Notes: generated by a model from the sequence alone, not told the origin. Counted from the first letter of the stretch, positions 17,698-27,164 are shown. The stretch is DNA of 47,998 bases from an uncultured Clostridia bacterium (GCA_944384515.1 CALWTU010000107.1:1-47998); one strand, 5' to 3'. Numbers and translations are program-made.

Positions 17698-18249
17698 ATG
17701 AAAGAGACGAAAAAACTTACCCTCAGCGCAATGATTGTTGCGCTGTCTGTTGTGCTGATGGCGCTCGGAGTTTTTATAAATGTATTTGACCTGACGGTAT
17801 GTGCCGTTGCAAGCTTGCTTATTGCATTTATTTATATAGAGGTAGGCTCTCCGTATACTTTTGCCGTATGGCTTTGCACATCATTATGTATGTTTCTGTT
17901 CTTTAACGGAAGTGTCATATGGCTTGAGTATCTGATAGTTTTCGGCATTTACCCCGTTTTGAAAGGGTATATTGAAAAACTTCCGAAATACCTGTGGCTG
18001 GTTTTCAAAGTGATATATGCAAATATAGTTATCACGGCAATGTTCTTCCTTATGGAGCTGATTTTCAAGGTTCCTTTGTTTGAGGTAGGAGAGATAGGAG
18101 AAAAAATCAATATTTCTCCCGTCATTATAACTGCGCTGTTGTGGTTGTTTCTCAATGTGTGCTTTGTTCTCTATGACATCTTTATTACCGTGCTTGTCAG
18201 ATTTTATTTTCAAAGGCTCAGACCGAGATTTAAAAATCTGCTCAAGTGA
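17698..18249 (+). CDS. Polytopic membrane protein of unknown function
   Basis: The 183-residue protein has about five to six hydrophobic helices (roughly residues 10-30, 35-55, 58-80, 98-122 and 140-168) and a short basic C-terminal tail. Its size and topology resemble small S-component-like membrane proteins, but I see no family-specific motif. The ATG begins 1 nt after the J-protein stop, so it is in the same operon and may be the membrane partner of the DUF5685/J-protein pair. Confidence 0.6.
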   Translation: MKETKKLTLSAMIVALSVVLMALGVFINVFDLTVCAVASLLIAFIYIEVGSPYTFAVWLCTSLCMFLFFNGSVIWLEYLIVFGIYPVLKGYIEKLPKYLWLVFKVIYANIVITAMFFLMELIFKVPLFEVGEIGEKINISPVIITALLWLFLNVCFVLYDIFITVLVRFYFQRLRPRFKNLLK

Positions 18250-18369
18250 GTCTCCGATAAAAATTCTCAAAGTGCGCCGACAGTTTTTGCAAAGCATTTT
18301 ATATTTTATGAGTTTTCAGCCGTCAAGCGGGTTTTGTTGATTAAAAATTTATTTTACGGATAGGATTTT

Positions 18370-19695
18370 ATGACAAAGGTTGGATTTATATCTCTCGGAT
18401 GCTCCAAAAATCTTGTGGACACCGAGGTTATGTTACATAAGCTTCATGAGGGAGGGTATGAAATAACGCCCGACGAGACGGAAGCGGAAATTATTATTAT
18501 AAATACATGCGGTTTTATCGAGAGCGCAAAGAGTGAGGCTATTGATAATATTCTTGATGCCCAAAAGCTCAAGGAGTACGGCAAACTAAAGCATATTATC
18601 GCCACGGGGTGCCTGGTTGAGAGGTACCGCGAGGAGGTTATGAAAGAGATGCCCGAGATAGACGCACTTTTGGGCGTCGGTTCTCTTTGCGACATTGTAG
18701 ATGCCTGCAATGCGGTAATGAGGGGCGAAAAATACACCTCGTTCAGAGATAAGAACACCTCAAAGCTCGGCGGAGACCGAATTTTGACAACAGAGGACCA
18801 CACGGCTTATCTGAAAATATCCGAGGGCTGTGACAACAGGTGTACATACTGCGCAATTCCGCTTATCAGGGGTAAACACCGCAGCCGTACTATCGAGGAT
18901 ATTGTAAATGAAGCGAAGGATATGGAGAGACTCGGAGTAAAGGAGCTTAATCTTATCGCCCAGGACACAACACGGTACGGACTTGATATTTACGGGGAAT
19001 ACAGTCTTGCAAGGCTTGTCGATGAGATATGCAAGGAGACGGACATTCCGTGGATAAGACTGCTCTACTGCTACCCCGATAAAATTACGGATGAGCTGAT
19101 AGCTCAGCTGCGTGACAACAAGAGACTTCTTAAGTATATGGACATACCCGTTCAGCATATTTCGGATAAGGTTCTGAAACGAATGAATCGACACGGGGGA
19201 AAGGATCTCATTATAAGCACCATAAAAAAACTGCGCCGTGAGGTGCCTGACATCATCCTCCGCACCACCGCCATGGTGGGCTTCCCGGGCGAGAGCGAGG
19301 AGGACTTTGAAGAGCTGTGTCAGTTTGTAAAGGATGTCAAGTTTGACAGATTCGGAGCGTTTACCTATTCTGACGAAGAGGGCACGGAGTCAAGCCTGTT
19401 TGAAGATAAGATCGACGAGCAGACAAAAATTGACAGATACGATATTCTTATGCAGACTCAGCTTACCGTTACAGAGGAGATCAACTCTCAGAGAATAGGC
19501 AAGGAATACGAGGTTCTCTGCGAGGGATTTGACACGGTAGCGGAGGTCTATTATGGCAGAACATATATGGATGCACCCGATGTTGACGGAAGAATATACT
19601 TTACCTCAAAGAAAAAGATACAAAGAGGTGAGTTCGTAACCGTCAAGGTTACAGAGGCGCTTGACTATGACCTTGTAGGAACATGTATAGACTGA
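18370..19695 (+). CDS. rimO: RimO, ribosomal protein S12 methylthiotransferase
   Basis: The 441-residue radical-SAM enzyme adds a methylthio group to the conserved Asp of ribosomal protein S12. It shows the N-terminal UPF0004 domain with three cluster cysteines (SLGCSKN, NTCGFIESAK and TGCLVERY), the radical-SAM CxxxCxxC motif in CDNRCTYCAIPLIRG, and a C-terminal TRAM domain. The GCSKNLVDTE and AQDTTRYG blocks distinguish RimO from MiaB. It lies in the operon-like run between the membrane protein and pgsA. The ribosome binding site is modest (GGATAGGA). Confidence 0.95.
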   Translation: MTKVGFISLGCSKNLVDTEVMLHKLHEGGYEITPDETEAEIIIINTCGFIESAKSEAIDNILDAQKLKEYGKLKHIIATGCLVERYREEVMKEMPEIDALLGVGSLCDIVDACNAVMRGEKYTSFRDKNTSKLGGDRILTTEDHTAYLKISEGCDNRCTYCAIPLIRGKHRSRTIEDIVNEAKDMERLGVKELNLIAQDTTRYGLDIYGEYSLARLVDEICKETDIPWIRLLYCYPDKITDELIAQLRDNKRLLKYMDIPVQHISDKVLKRMNRHGGKDLIISTIKKLRREVPDIILRTTAMVGFPGESEEDFEELCQFVKDVKFDRFGAFTYSDEEGTESSLFEDKIDEQTKIDRYDILMQTQLTVTEEINSQRIGKEYEVLCEGFDTVAEVYYGRTYMDAPDVDGRIYFTSKKKIQRGEFVTVKVTEALDYDLVGTCID

Positions 19696-19730
19696 TGTAA
19701 ATAATTAATTACATTTTGAAAGGAATATAT

Positions 19731-20321
19731 ATGAAATTAAATCTACCAAATACGCTTTCGATAATAAGAGTTCTGCTTGTACCGATATTTGTTATCACTC
19801 TTCTTCTGATGCGTAAGATTGAGTATTTCGGATTTATTGTCCCGGCGATAGTGTATATCATAACCGGACTTACGGATATGCTTGACGGAAAGATAGCGAG
19901 AAAATATAACCTTGTTACCGATTTCGGAAAGTTTATTGATCCTCTTGCAGATAAATTTATGGTACTCTCTGCTCTTATTTCCATTCTTGCATGGATGTTT
20001 TTGCTCGGCAATACAACTCTCGGAATTGTTTTTATTCCCGTTATTCTGATAATACTTTTCAGGGAGCTTGCCGTTACCAGCCTGCGCCTTGTTGTTGCGG
20101 GCAAGAGCGGAATTGTGGTTGCCGCATCAATGCTTGGAAAAATCAAGACCGTATCTCAGATGGTCGGAACAGTGATTATCATTATCGAGCCTATGATACC
20201 GTTTTTCAGCGAAAACCATATTCTCTCTTATATCAGTATGGCTGTTATGACCTTTACTACCATTTTCTCAGGTATAGATTATTTCAAGGCATATCTTCCG
20301 CATATTGATGCAAGTAAATAA
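19731..20321 (+). CDS. pgsA: PgsA, CDP-diacylglycerol-glycerol-3-phosphate 3-phosphatidyltransferase
   Basis: The 196-residue membrane enzyme makes phosphatidylglycerol phosphate, the committed step to phosphatidylglycerol. The CDP-alcohol phosphotransferase motif DGx2ARx8Gx3Dx3D is complete (DGKIARKYN then GKFIDPLAD), with several membrane helices around it. ATG at 19731 was chosen over one 15 nt upstream because AAAGGAA precedes it and the protein then starts MKLNLPNTLS, typical of the family. rimO-pgsA adjacency is common in Clostridia. Confidence 0.93.
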   Translation: MKLNLPNTLSIIRVLLVPIFVITLLLMRKIEYFGFIVPAIVYIITGLTDMLDGKIARKYNLVTDFGKFIDPLADKFMVLSALISILAWMFLLGNTTLGIVFIPVILIILFRELAVTSLRLVVAGKSGIVVAASMLGKIKTVSQMVGTVIIIIEPMIPFFSENHILSYISMAVMTFTTIFSGIDYFKAYLPHIDASK

Positions 20322-20330
20322 TATTTACAG

Positions 20331-20370
20331 TACTCTGATATACCGTAATGTGCATTATCAGAGTATTTTC
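20331..20370 (+). terminator. Terminator after pgsA
   Basis: A 10-bp stem TACTCTGATA/TATCAGAGTA with a 15-nt loop is followed by a short T run. Confidence 0.6.
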
Positions 20371-20433
20371 AGTATGAGTTTGTTTTCATAACAGATTAGT
20401 TTTATTTAGAGATTTTAAAATTCAGGAGTTTTT

Positions 20434-21372
20434 ATGCTTAGTGTAAACAATTTGACAAAAAAATACGGCAAAAATCTTGCGTGCGACAATGTAACATTTA
20501 CTCTTGAGAGCGGCACGGTCACGGTTTTGCTCGGACCTAACGGAGCGGGAAAAAGTACGCTTATTAAATCAATTATCGGATTTTTGCGCTACACGGGTAC
20601 GGTCTTTGTTGACGGTATTCCTAACAAAACAGTGGAGAGCAAGCGCCTTCTCGGATATATTCCGGAGATACCCTCTCTGTATCCGAACCTCGCTGTCGGC
20701 GAGCATATGGAGTTTATCGCAAGAGCGTATAAGCTTCGTGACTATAAAGAGTACAAAAACTTTTTGCTTGATAAGTTTGAGCTTTCCGATAAGGTCAAAA
20801 AGTTCGGAGATGAGCTTTCAAAGGGTATGCAGCAAAAACTTAATTTGTGCCTCGGACTTCTTCCGAGACCGAGGGTACTGCTTCTTGACGAGCCGATGAT
20901 AGGACTTGATCCCAAGGCAATAAAAGAGCTTAAAAGCTATATAGAAGAGCTGCGCGGTATGGGCGTTACTATTTTTGTCAGCACTCATATAATAGACAGT
21001 ATCGACATGCTCTGGGACAGAGCACTTATAATGAAAAACGGAAAGATCTGCGCCGATGTCACAAGGGGCAGTCTCGAGTCGGATGGCATCAGCCTGGAAG
21101 AGCTCTTCTTTAAAATCACCGAAAATAAAACGAACGCCCCCCTATCTTCGGAGGACAGTATATCCTCATACAACTTTGACGGCTCCGCTCAAAACGAGAG
21201 TAATTTAAGTATGAAGGGTTCTGATGAGAGCGCTCAGTCAGAGAGTATTTCAAAAGACAGTTATTCATCAGAAGACGGCTCGCAAAACCACGATAAAAAA
21301 GTGGAGAATGGCGAGTTGAAAAACAGCGTTGATAAAACGGACGCTTCAGGCAATAACGAGGTGAATAAATGA
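20434..21372 (+). CDS. ABC transporter ATP-binding protein with acidic, serine-rich tail
   Basis: The 312-residue ATPase has Walker A GPNGAGKST at 34-42, signature LSKGM at 128-132 and Walker B LLLDEP with Asp152/Glu153. It belongs to the ABC-2 drug/antibiotic/Na+ export type. After about residue 230 the canonical fold ends and an 80-residue low-complexity tail rich in Ser, Asp, Asn and Glu follows, unusual for this family and probably disordered. The stop overlaps the ATG of the permease gene (ATGA), so the two form one transporter. RBS AGGAG is well placed. Confidence 0.88.
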   Translation: MLSVNNLTKKYGKNLACDNVTFTLESGTVTVLLGPNGAGKSTLIKSIIGFLRYTGTVFVDGIPNKTVESKRLLGYIPEIPSLYPNLAVGEHMEFIARAYKLRDYKEYKNFLLDKFELSDKVKKFGDELSKGMQQKLNLCLGLLPRPRVLLLDEPMIGLDPKAIKELKSYIEELRGMGVTIFVSTHIIDSIDMLWDRALIMKNGKICADVTRGSLESDGISLEELFFKITENKTNAPLSSEDSISSYNFDGSAQNESNLSMKGSDESAQSESISKDSYSSEDGSQNHDKKVENGELKNSVDKTDASGNNEVNK

Positions 21373-23024
21373 GGCTGTTTTTATACTACGGATTTTGTTC
21401 TGTCAAAAATCAGCTCAGGAAATTATTTAAAACTTGGGTTTTGATATCCTTTTTGTGTTTTTTCTGTTTCAGTTTGCTATTCGGAATTATAAGCGGAGTT
21501 TTAGCCGGAGGATCGGATAATCCGCCGGATGACGAGATAACAGAAACTCCCTCGGATGACGATGTGACAGAGAGCCCGTCAGAGGATGGCGGCGGTCTCA
21601 TTGACAAAGTGCAGAGAGAGGATATTATCAAATATGCGGATGTAGGTGTCAGTGCGCTTGCGCTGGTGATTTTCCTTTACTCTGTATTGGGGGCTGATAA
21701 GCAAGGCGCGCAAATTTTTTCGATGGCAGACTGCAATCTTCTCTTCAGCGCGCCGATGAAGCCGCAGAGCGTGTTGCTTTTTAAGCTTATGACAAAGATT
21801 TTTCTCTCGGTCGCTTCTGTTTTTTATCTCTTGATACAAATACCCGTGCTTCTTTCAAAGGGAATAAAAATATACGAGATAACCTTGGGATATATTGTAA
21901 TAATCGCTTTGTTTATTGCGGGAAAACTGCTTAATGTTCTGATCTTTACGCTGACGAATACATATACCCGTTACAAGAAATTTATTCGTCCGACTGCGCT
22001 CTCAATACTCGGAGTGATTGTTCTCTCTTTAGGATATTTTTATCTTAAAAGCGATAATCTGCTTTACAGCCTTGAGAGGGTACTCACGCCGAAATGGACG
22101 AGATTTATCCCTGTTTTCGGATGGGTAAAGGCGAGTGTGGTGTATCTTGTGGAAGGGAAGATCATTGTTTCCTTAATCTTTCTTTTACTGTTGCTTTTTG
22201 CAATGATAATATCATGTGTTTTGATTTGGCGTATAAAGGCTGATTTTTATGAGGATGCGCTCAGCAATTCACAACAGCTTCAGGATGCTCTCGACGCTGC
22301 GCAGAACGGCACGATAGCTGTCAGGGAGAAGGCGAGATCCGAGAAAATCCTGCGCAATAAATTTGAGCGCGGCAGCGGAGCTGATGTGTTTTTGTTTAAG
22401 TCGCTTTATAACCGCAAGCGTTTTGCAGTTTTAGGTTTGTTTTCAAAGACAAATATCTTTTATATGATCTGCGCTGTTGCGGCAGCGTGTTATGTACGGT
22501 TTGTCCTGGATGTAAGAGTATACACGGGTATCGGTATAGCGCTGTGTATCATTGCGTTTCTTCGCTCTCTGGCAAACCCGATAACCGCGGACGTCACAAA
22601 GGACTATTTTATAACGATACCCGCCACAGCTCACAGCAAAGTGTTCTGGTCTTTGCTTGCGGGAAGTATCGACTGCGTGCTTGACACATTATTACCCGTG
22701 CTTACCGTTGCGCTTATTATAGGCACAAACCCTCTGCCGCTTTTAAGTTTTTGGCTTGTAGCTGTGGGAATTGATTTTTATGCGTCAAACTGCATGATGT
22801 TCATAGAGCTATCCCTTCCCGTGTCTTTGTCAAAACAAATAAAGAATACAATACTGATGTTCTTCATTTATTTCGGACTGTCCCCTGTGGCAATAGTTGT
22901 TTTACTTGGCTTTAATCTGAATATGATGGTGCTTTTTAATATAATAGCTGCATTCGCAGCAGTCGGTATAGGCGGTATACTGTTTGCGTTCAGCCCGCTT
23001 TTCCTTGACAGAGGAAGAAAATGA
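21369..23024 (+). CDS. Putative ABC exporter permease
   Basis: The 551-residue membrane protein has about 12 hydrophobic segments and matches the layout of the putative ABC exporter family that pairs with a single ATPase. A hydrophilic insert at about residues 40-75 is strongly acidic and proline-rich (DDEITETPSDDDVTESPSED) and would lie just after the first helix. Start and ATPase stop overlap as ATGA. The substrate is unknown. The TetR gene downstream converges on it and could be its regulator, though the operator seen lies at the TetR promoter. Confidence 0.75.
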   Translation: MRLFLYYGFCSVKNQLRKLFKTWVLISFLCFFCFSLLFGIISGVLAGGSDNPPDDEITETPSDDDVTESPSEDGGGLIDKVQREDIIKYADVGVSALALVIFLYSVLGADKQGAQIFSMADCNLLFSAPMKPQSVLLFKLMTKIFLSVASVFYLLIQIPVLLSKGIKIYEITLGYIVIIALFIAGKLLNVLIFTLTNTYTRYKKFIRPTALSILGVIVLSLGYFYLKSDNLLYSLERVLTPKWTRFIPVFGWVKASVVYLVEGKIIVSLIFLLLLLFAMIISCVLIWRIKADFYEDALSNSQQLQDALDAAQNGTIAVREKARSEKILRNKFERGSGADVFLFKSLYNRKRFAVLGLFSKTNIFYMICAVAAACYVRFVLDVRVYTGIGIALCIIAFLRSLANPITADVTKDYFITIPATAHSKVFWSLLAGSIDCVLDTLLPVLTVALIIGTNPLPLLSFWLVAVGIDFYASNCMMFIELSLPVSLSKQIKNTILMFFIYFGLSPVAIVVLLGFNLNMMVLFNIIAAFAAVGIGGILFAFSPLFLDRGRK

Positions 23025-23071
23025 GCAAAACCATTATAATTAAAACAAAAGTATAAAAACTCATATAAATC

Positions 23072-23098
23072 AAAAAATGCGCTTTGCAATGAGGCGCA
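23072..23098 (-). terminator. Terminator for the TetR gene
   Basis: On the minus strand TGCGC and GCGCA form a short stem around an 11-nt loop, followed by six U residues. Confidence 0.5.
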
Positions 23099-23104
23099 GC
23101 ACAA

Positions 23105-23139
23105 AACGGCGAGGCAGAAATGTTTTCTGTCTCGCCGTT
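23105..23139. terminator. Long hairpin between convergent permease and TetR genes
   Basis: A 16-bp stem (AACGGCGAGGCAGAAA with TTTCTGTCTCGCCGTT, one G-U pair) closes a 3-nt loop. T tracts on either side are weak, so it may serve both directions. The rest of 23025-23272 shows nothing else. Confidence 0.6.
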
Positions 23140-23272
23140 AATTCAATTATATTTTTATCAGCCGATGTTTTCAGTGTATATTATATTTGCCGTTGGGTTC
23201 GGTGCACAGTCTGTTTGAAATGCGGGAGAAATCTGCATAGAAGCGTGTTTCACAGTTTTATCCGCATAAAAA

Positions 23273-23893
23273 TCATTCAAAAGCGTGGCTCTCAACTTTA
23301 TGTGAATCATTTGGATTGAACTTGCCCTGTATTGCCATAAGAATTGTGGTTATCTCCTCGGTCAGCTGATCTCTGGGTATCTGCTTTCCGTTTTCGATCC
23401 AGTTCAGCATAGCGTGAGTAACAGCGCCCGTGGTCATAGCTGCGATAACCTCTATTGAAGCCATATACTGCTCTCCTTTGTCAACATTCATCTTAAGCTG
23501 GTTCAGTATATCTACACGGCTCTGTGTTATAACAATTTCAATGATCTCGAGCTTTGATTTGCTCTCAAGGATCTTCATTATTATGTCTTCCTTTTCGGCA
23601 AGATAATTTATAAGTTCCTTGGCGTATAAAATGTTATAGTCAAATGTCCCGAGCGGAGCAGTTTTTTTGATGAATAAATCATCAAATTTTTCTTTCATCC
23701 GGGAGAAGTAAAATGCTAAAAAAGACATCTTGTCATTGAAATGTTTATAAAAAGTCGCTCTTGTGACATTAGCATTGTCGCAAATTTCGTTTATCGTGAT
23801 GCTGTCGAAACTTTTGTTTCTCAGAAGCGAAAAGAATGAATCTATAAGAGCGTTCTTGCTTTTGCTGACCCTTGCGTCTTCTTTAGGTTTCAT
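23273..23893 (-). CDS. TetR/AcrR-family transcriptional regulator
   Basis: The 206-residue protein has an N-terminal TetR helix-turn-helix (about residues 12-58) with the pattern ITINEICDNANVTRATFYKHFNDK, and a C-terminal helical ligand domain ending near residue 190. Start ATG at 23893 was chosen because a GGGGGGAA site precedes it; an upstream in-frame start would lie in the promoter. It converges on the ABC exporter genes and is divergent from tldD. A palindrome overlapping its own -35 box suggests autoregulation. Confidence 0.85.
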   Translation of the reverse strand: MKPKEDARVSKSKNALIDSFFSLLRNKSFDSITINEICDNANVTRATFYKHFNDKMSFLAFYFSRMKEKFDDLFIKKTAPLGTFDYNILYAKELINYLAEKEDIIMKILESKSKLEIIEIVITQSRVDILNQLKMNVDKGEQYMASIEVIAAMTTGAVTHAMLNWIENGKQIPRDQLTEEITTILMAIQGKFNPNDSHKVESHAFE

Positions 23894-23928
23894 GTTCCCC
23901 CCGTGTAAAGAAAGTGTAATTTTACTAA

Positions 23929-23957
23929 ATTGTAGCAAAAATTAACAATATTGTCAA
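23929..23957 (-). promoter_or_regulatory. TetR gene promoter with overlapping palindrome
   Basis: On the minus strand TTGACA (23957-23952) and TACAAT (23934-23929) are 17 nt apart. The palindrome ACAATATTGT at 23945-23954 overlaps the -35 box and spacer, a typical place for an autoregulatory operator. A second AT-rich inverted repeat (CAATTGTTATATAATTG) lies at about 24016-24032. Confidence 0.6.
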
Positions 23958-24320
23958 TATACAACAATTACAAAAAAATTCTTAACAATTTATTCATGAA
24001 TATACATTTAATGTGCAATTGTTATATAATTGATAGACACATTAATCAAACTGTTTAGTTACTTTTGCATTCTTTTCTGCAAAATACAAGTAAATACTTG
24101 TTGTTTTTGCAAATTTCGACAAAAAAGTTCGAGTAAAAAGTAACACGGGTATACACTCTCATGAACAATTGTTTTAAGGCACAATAAAAGGCTTGATTGC
24201 ATAACGGTGCTTAATAATTACAATAATTTAACACGGGGCAGGGGATGAGAAAAATAGCATTGTCAGCCTTCTTTTACCTTAGAAAAAAGCAGAAAAGTTA
24301 CACGGATAGGGTTATAATAT

Positions 24321-24346
24321 TTCGCTTTGGCAAAAGCGAATTTTTT
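24321..24346 (+). terminator. Intrinsic terminator in the TetR-tldD gap
   Basis: An 8-bp stem TTCGCTTT/AAAGCGAA with a 4-nt loop is followed by six T residues. No gene precedes it on this strand within the gap; a 46-codon frame from ATG at 24245 and a TATAAT at 24025-24030 hint at a short transcript, but neither is convincing. Confidence 0.6.
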
Positions 24347-24381
24347 AGACAAAATAAGCTGTTGGGGCGAGTGCATGAGTA

Positions 24382-24410
24382 TTGACTTATAATGGATAAT
24401 ATGGTAAAAT
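24382..24410 (+). promoter_or_regulatory. tldD-tldE promoter
   Basis: TTGACT (24382-24387) and TAAAAT (24405-24410) are 17 nt apart. The expected start is only about 24 nt before the chosen tldD ATG. Confidence 0.6.
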
Positions 24411-24440
24411 CAAGTATAAAATATGAAAAGAGGACAGGTT

Positions 24441-25820
24441 ATGTTAAGTAAAGACTTGCTTGAGCAGGCCTTGGGGGTGGTGCTGAGCGGAGGCGCAGAC
24501 TTTGCCGAGGTATACTGCGAGTTGACAAGGAACGGAAATATACAGCTTATTGACGGCAGAATTGACTCTATAGCGGATAACACCGTTTCAGGCGTCGGAA
24601 TTCGTGCCTTTGTGGGAGTTAATACTGTATACAGCTCTACATCGGATACATCGAGAGAGGGCGTTCTGAGATGCGCAAAGAGAGTAAGGGAAGCTCTCAA
24701 GGAAAACAGAGGCGTGCCCCGTGTCGTGTTAAATGAGAGAATATTTCCGAATATTCACCCGGTTAAGATCTGCCCCGATACGGCAGAGATGAAGTATAAG
24801 TGCGACCTTGTAAAGGCTGCATGCTCCGCCGCAAAAGGGTATGACAAGCGTATTGTGCAGGTTGTCGGCGGGCTTCTCACGGTTGACCACACGATACAGA
24901 TTGCAAACTCCGAGGGACTTTTGACCGAGGACAGGCATATCAGAACGAGAATGAATGTTGACGCTACGGCTTTTGACAAGGGTGAGAACCAGTCGGGAGC
25001 TTCAAGGCACGGTCGAGGCATGGGACTTGAGCTTTTTGATATTTATAAGCCCGAGGATAACGGCATTGAGGCAGCAAGGCAGGCTATAACAAACCTCAGC
25101 GCTACCTATATCAAGGCGGGAGTTATGCCTGTTGCCATCGAGAACGGATTCGGCGGAGTTATATTCCACGAGGCGTGCGGACATTCGCTTGAGGCGACAT
25201 CGGTCGGTATCGGTATGTCTCAGATGTGCGGAAAACTCGGTCAGAAAATTGCAAATGAAAAGGTTACTGCGATTGACGACGGAACAATTCCCTCAGCATG
25301 GGGTTCTGTCAATATCGACGACGAGGGAAATCCTACAAACAAGAATGTTCTTATAGAAAACGGTGTGCTTAAGAGTTACATGATAGACAGGCTCGGCTCA
25401 AGAAGAATGGGACTTCCCATGACGGGCAACAGCCGCCGTGAGAATTATACCTTTGAGCCTACATCAAGAATGACAAACACATATATTGCAAACGGCCCCG
25501 ACAAAAACGAGGATATTATCGCCTCCATTGAGTACGGTCTCTATGCAAAGAGTATGGGCGGCGGTTCAGTAAATCCGCTTACGGGCGAGTTTAATTTTGC
25601 GGTAAATGAGGGTTATATTATCAGAAACGGAAAGATTTCAGAACCGGTCAGAGGTGCGTCTCTTATCGGCACAGGCTCCGAGATACTTAAGGATATTGAC
25701 ATGGTCGGCAACAATATGGAGTGTGGCCAGGGTATGTGCGGCAGCTCGTCGGGAAGCGTGCCTACCGATGTCGGTCAGCCGCTTATCCGTGTGTCAAAGA
25801 TTACAGTGGGAGGCAGATAA
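24441..25820 (+). CDS. tldD: TldD metalloprotease
   Basis: The 459-residue protein is the catalytic half of the TldD/TldE zinc protease, which trims leader peptides and degrades unfolded peptides. The metal-binding HExxxH motif is HEACGH at 243-248, and the C-terminal Cys-rich block (MECGQGMCGSSSG) is typical. ATG at 24441 is chosen: AGAGGA lies 6 nt upstream, while an ATG at 24423 would sit almost at the transcript start. The tldE gene begins directly after the stop codon. Confidence 0.93.
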   Translation: MLSKDLLEQALGVVLSGGADFAEVYCELTRNGNIQLIDGRIDSIADNTVSGVGIRAFVGVNTVYSSTSDTSREGVLRCAKRVREALKENRGVPRVVLNERIFPNIHPVKICPDTAEMKYKCDLVKAACSAAKGYDKRIVQVVGGLLTVDHTIQIANSEGLLTEDRHIRTRMNVDATAFDKGENQSGASRHGRGMGLELFDIYKPEDNGIEAARQAITNLSATYIKAGVMPVAIENGFGGVIFHEACGHSLEATSVGIGMSQMCGKLGQKIANEKVTAIDDGTIPSAWGSVNIDDEGNPTNKNVLIENGVLKSYMIDRLGSRRMGLPMTGNSRRENYTFEPTSRMTNTYIANGPDKNEDIIASIEYGLYAKSMGGGSVNPLTGEFNFAVNEGYIIRNGKISEPVRGASLIGTGSEILKDIDMVGNNMECGQGMCGSSSGSVPTDVGQPLIRVSKITVGGR

Positions 25821-27164
25821 ATGAATTACGATAGTCTTAAAAAGGTTATAGATGAAACCGCAAGAGAATGCGGAATTTCGGAGTATGAAATATATTATAT
25901 GTCAGCGTTTGACGCTTCTGTTTCGGCTCTTAAAAAGGAGATAAACGCCTCCTCGGTTGGAGAGAGCGGCGGACTTAGTCTCAGAGTATTAAAGGACGGT
26001 AAAATGGGCTATGCCGCAACCGAACTTTTGACTGAGGATGAAATGAAAAGGCTTGTATTCAAGGCAAAGGAAAATGCCGAAAATACCGAAAAACCCGACA
26101 CGGTCGGCATCTTTAAAGGCAGCAGCGAGTATCCGAGGCATGATTTTAAAGAAAAGGAGCTTTTGTCAAACGAGAAGATGGCAGAGGTTGCACTTGAGCT
26201 TCAGAATGCGGCATATGCGGCGGACAGCCGTGTTGCAGACGGAACGCAGAGCAGCGTGTCATCATTCGGATTTGAAGTGAGACTTTCAAATTCATGGGGG
26301 CTTGACCTTAAAAATTCCGCAAAGGCGTCGGTAATCGTCACAGAGGTTGCGGTAAGCGACGGAAACGAGTCGAATTCGGCATACTCGGTCGAGGAGTATG
26401 ACGCAGGAATGGACCTCGGAAAAATAGCTGCCGACACCGCCAAGAAAGCGACTGACAATTTCGGTGCGGGATATGTTGAGAGCGGTAAATACAATGTTGT
26501 TATAAGCGGCAAGGAGATGAAATCCATTCTCGCTGTGTTCTCTCCCGTGTTCAACGCTAAATATGCGCTTATGGGCATGTCTCTTCTTAAAGGCAAGGAG
26601 GGCGAGATGATTGCCTCGCCTGTGGTTACCGTCAGCGATACCCCGGCAAGAGAAGAAGTTTGCGTAAAATCCTACTTTGACGCCGAGGGAGTCAGCGCAA
26701 GGGCTAAAAATGTTATTAAAAACGGAAAACTGATCACCCTTCTTCATAACCGTGAGACGGCAAAGGCATATAACACCGAGACTACAGGAAACGCAAGCAA
26801 GAGCAGCTATTCTTCACCTGTTTCGATAAGTCCTTATGCGTTCTGCATTGAGGGCGGAGAGAATACTCTTGAGGACCTTTATAAAATGGCAGGAAGCGGA
26901 ATATATGTTACATCCGTGAGAGGACTGCATGCGGGTGCCAACCCGATGACGGGCGATTTTTCGATTGAGAGCGGCGGATTTATGATTGAAAACGGAGTTC
27001 TCGGAAAACCGGTTAAATCATTTACCATAGCGGGAAACTTCTATGACCTGTTAAAGTCGGTCAAAGCGGTCTCCGATAAGGTGACCTTCGGCGTCAGCGG
27101 CGGTGTCAGCTGTTTCGGATCTGCGGATGTGCTCTGCGAGGGTATCAGCGTCGGCGGCAAGTGA
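25821..27164 (+). CDS. pmbA: TldE/PmbA, partner of TldD
   Basis: The 447-residue protein is the non-catalytic partner: it aligns with the TldD/PmbA fold but lacks HExxxH. The late GLHAGANPMTGDFSIE and GGFMIENG blocks are family hallmarks. It starts immediately after the tldD stop, so the two are made together as expected for a heterodimer. No obvious ribosomally made peptide precursor is seen next to the pair. Confidence 0.92.
   Translation: MNYDSLKKVIDETARECGISEYEIYYMSAFDASVSALKKEINASSVGESGGLSLRVLKDGKMGYAATELLTEDEMKRLVFKAKENAENTEKPDTVGIFKGSSEYPRHDFKEKELLSNEKMAEVALELQNAAYAADSRVADGTQSSVSSFGFEVRLSNSWGLDLKNSAKASVIVTEVAVSDGNESNSAYSVEEYDAGMDLGKIAADTAKKATDNFGAGYVESGKYNVVISGKEMKSILAVFSPVFNAKYALMGMSLLKGKEGEMIASPVVTVSDTPAREEVCVKSYFDAEGVSARAKNVIKNGKLITLLHNRETAKAYNTETTGNASKSSYSSPVSISPYAFCIEGGENTLEDLYKMAGSGIYVTSVRGLHAGANPMTGDFSIESGGFMIENGVLGKPVKSFTIAGNFYDLLKSVKAVSDKVTFGVSGGVSCFGSADVLCEGISVGGK

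Noticed and set aside
17698..18249. Assignment of the membrane protein as an ECF transporter S component
   Set aside because: Size and helix number fit loosely, but no family-specific motif or ECF ATPase gene is present.
23077..23319. 80-codon plus-strand frame in the permease-TetR gap
   Set aside because: It runs through the intergenic hairpin and the TetR 3' end, and has no ribosome binding site.
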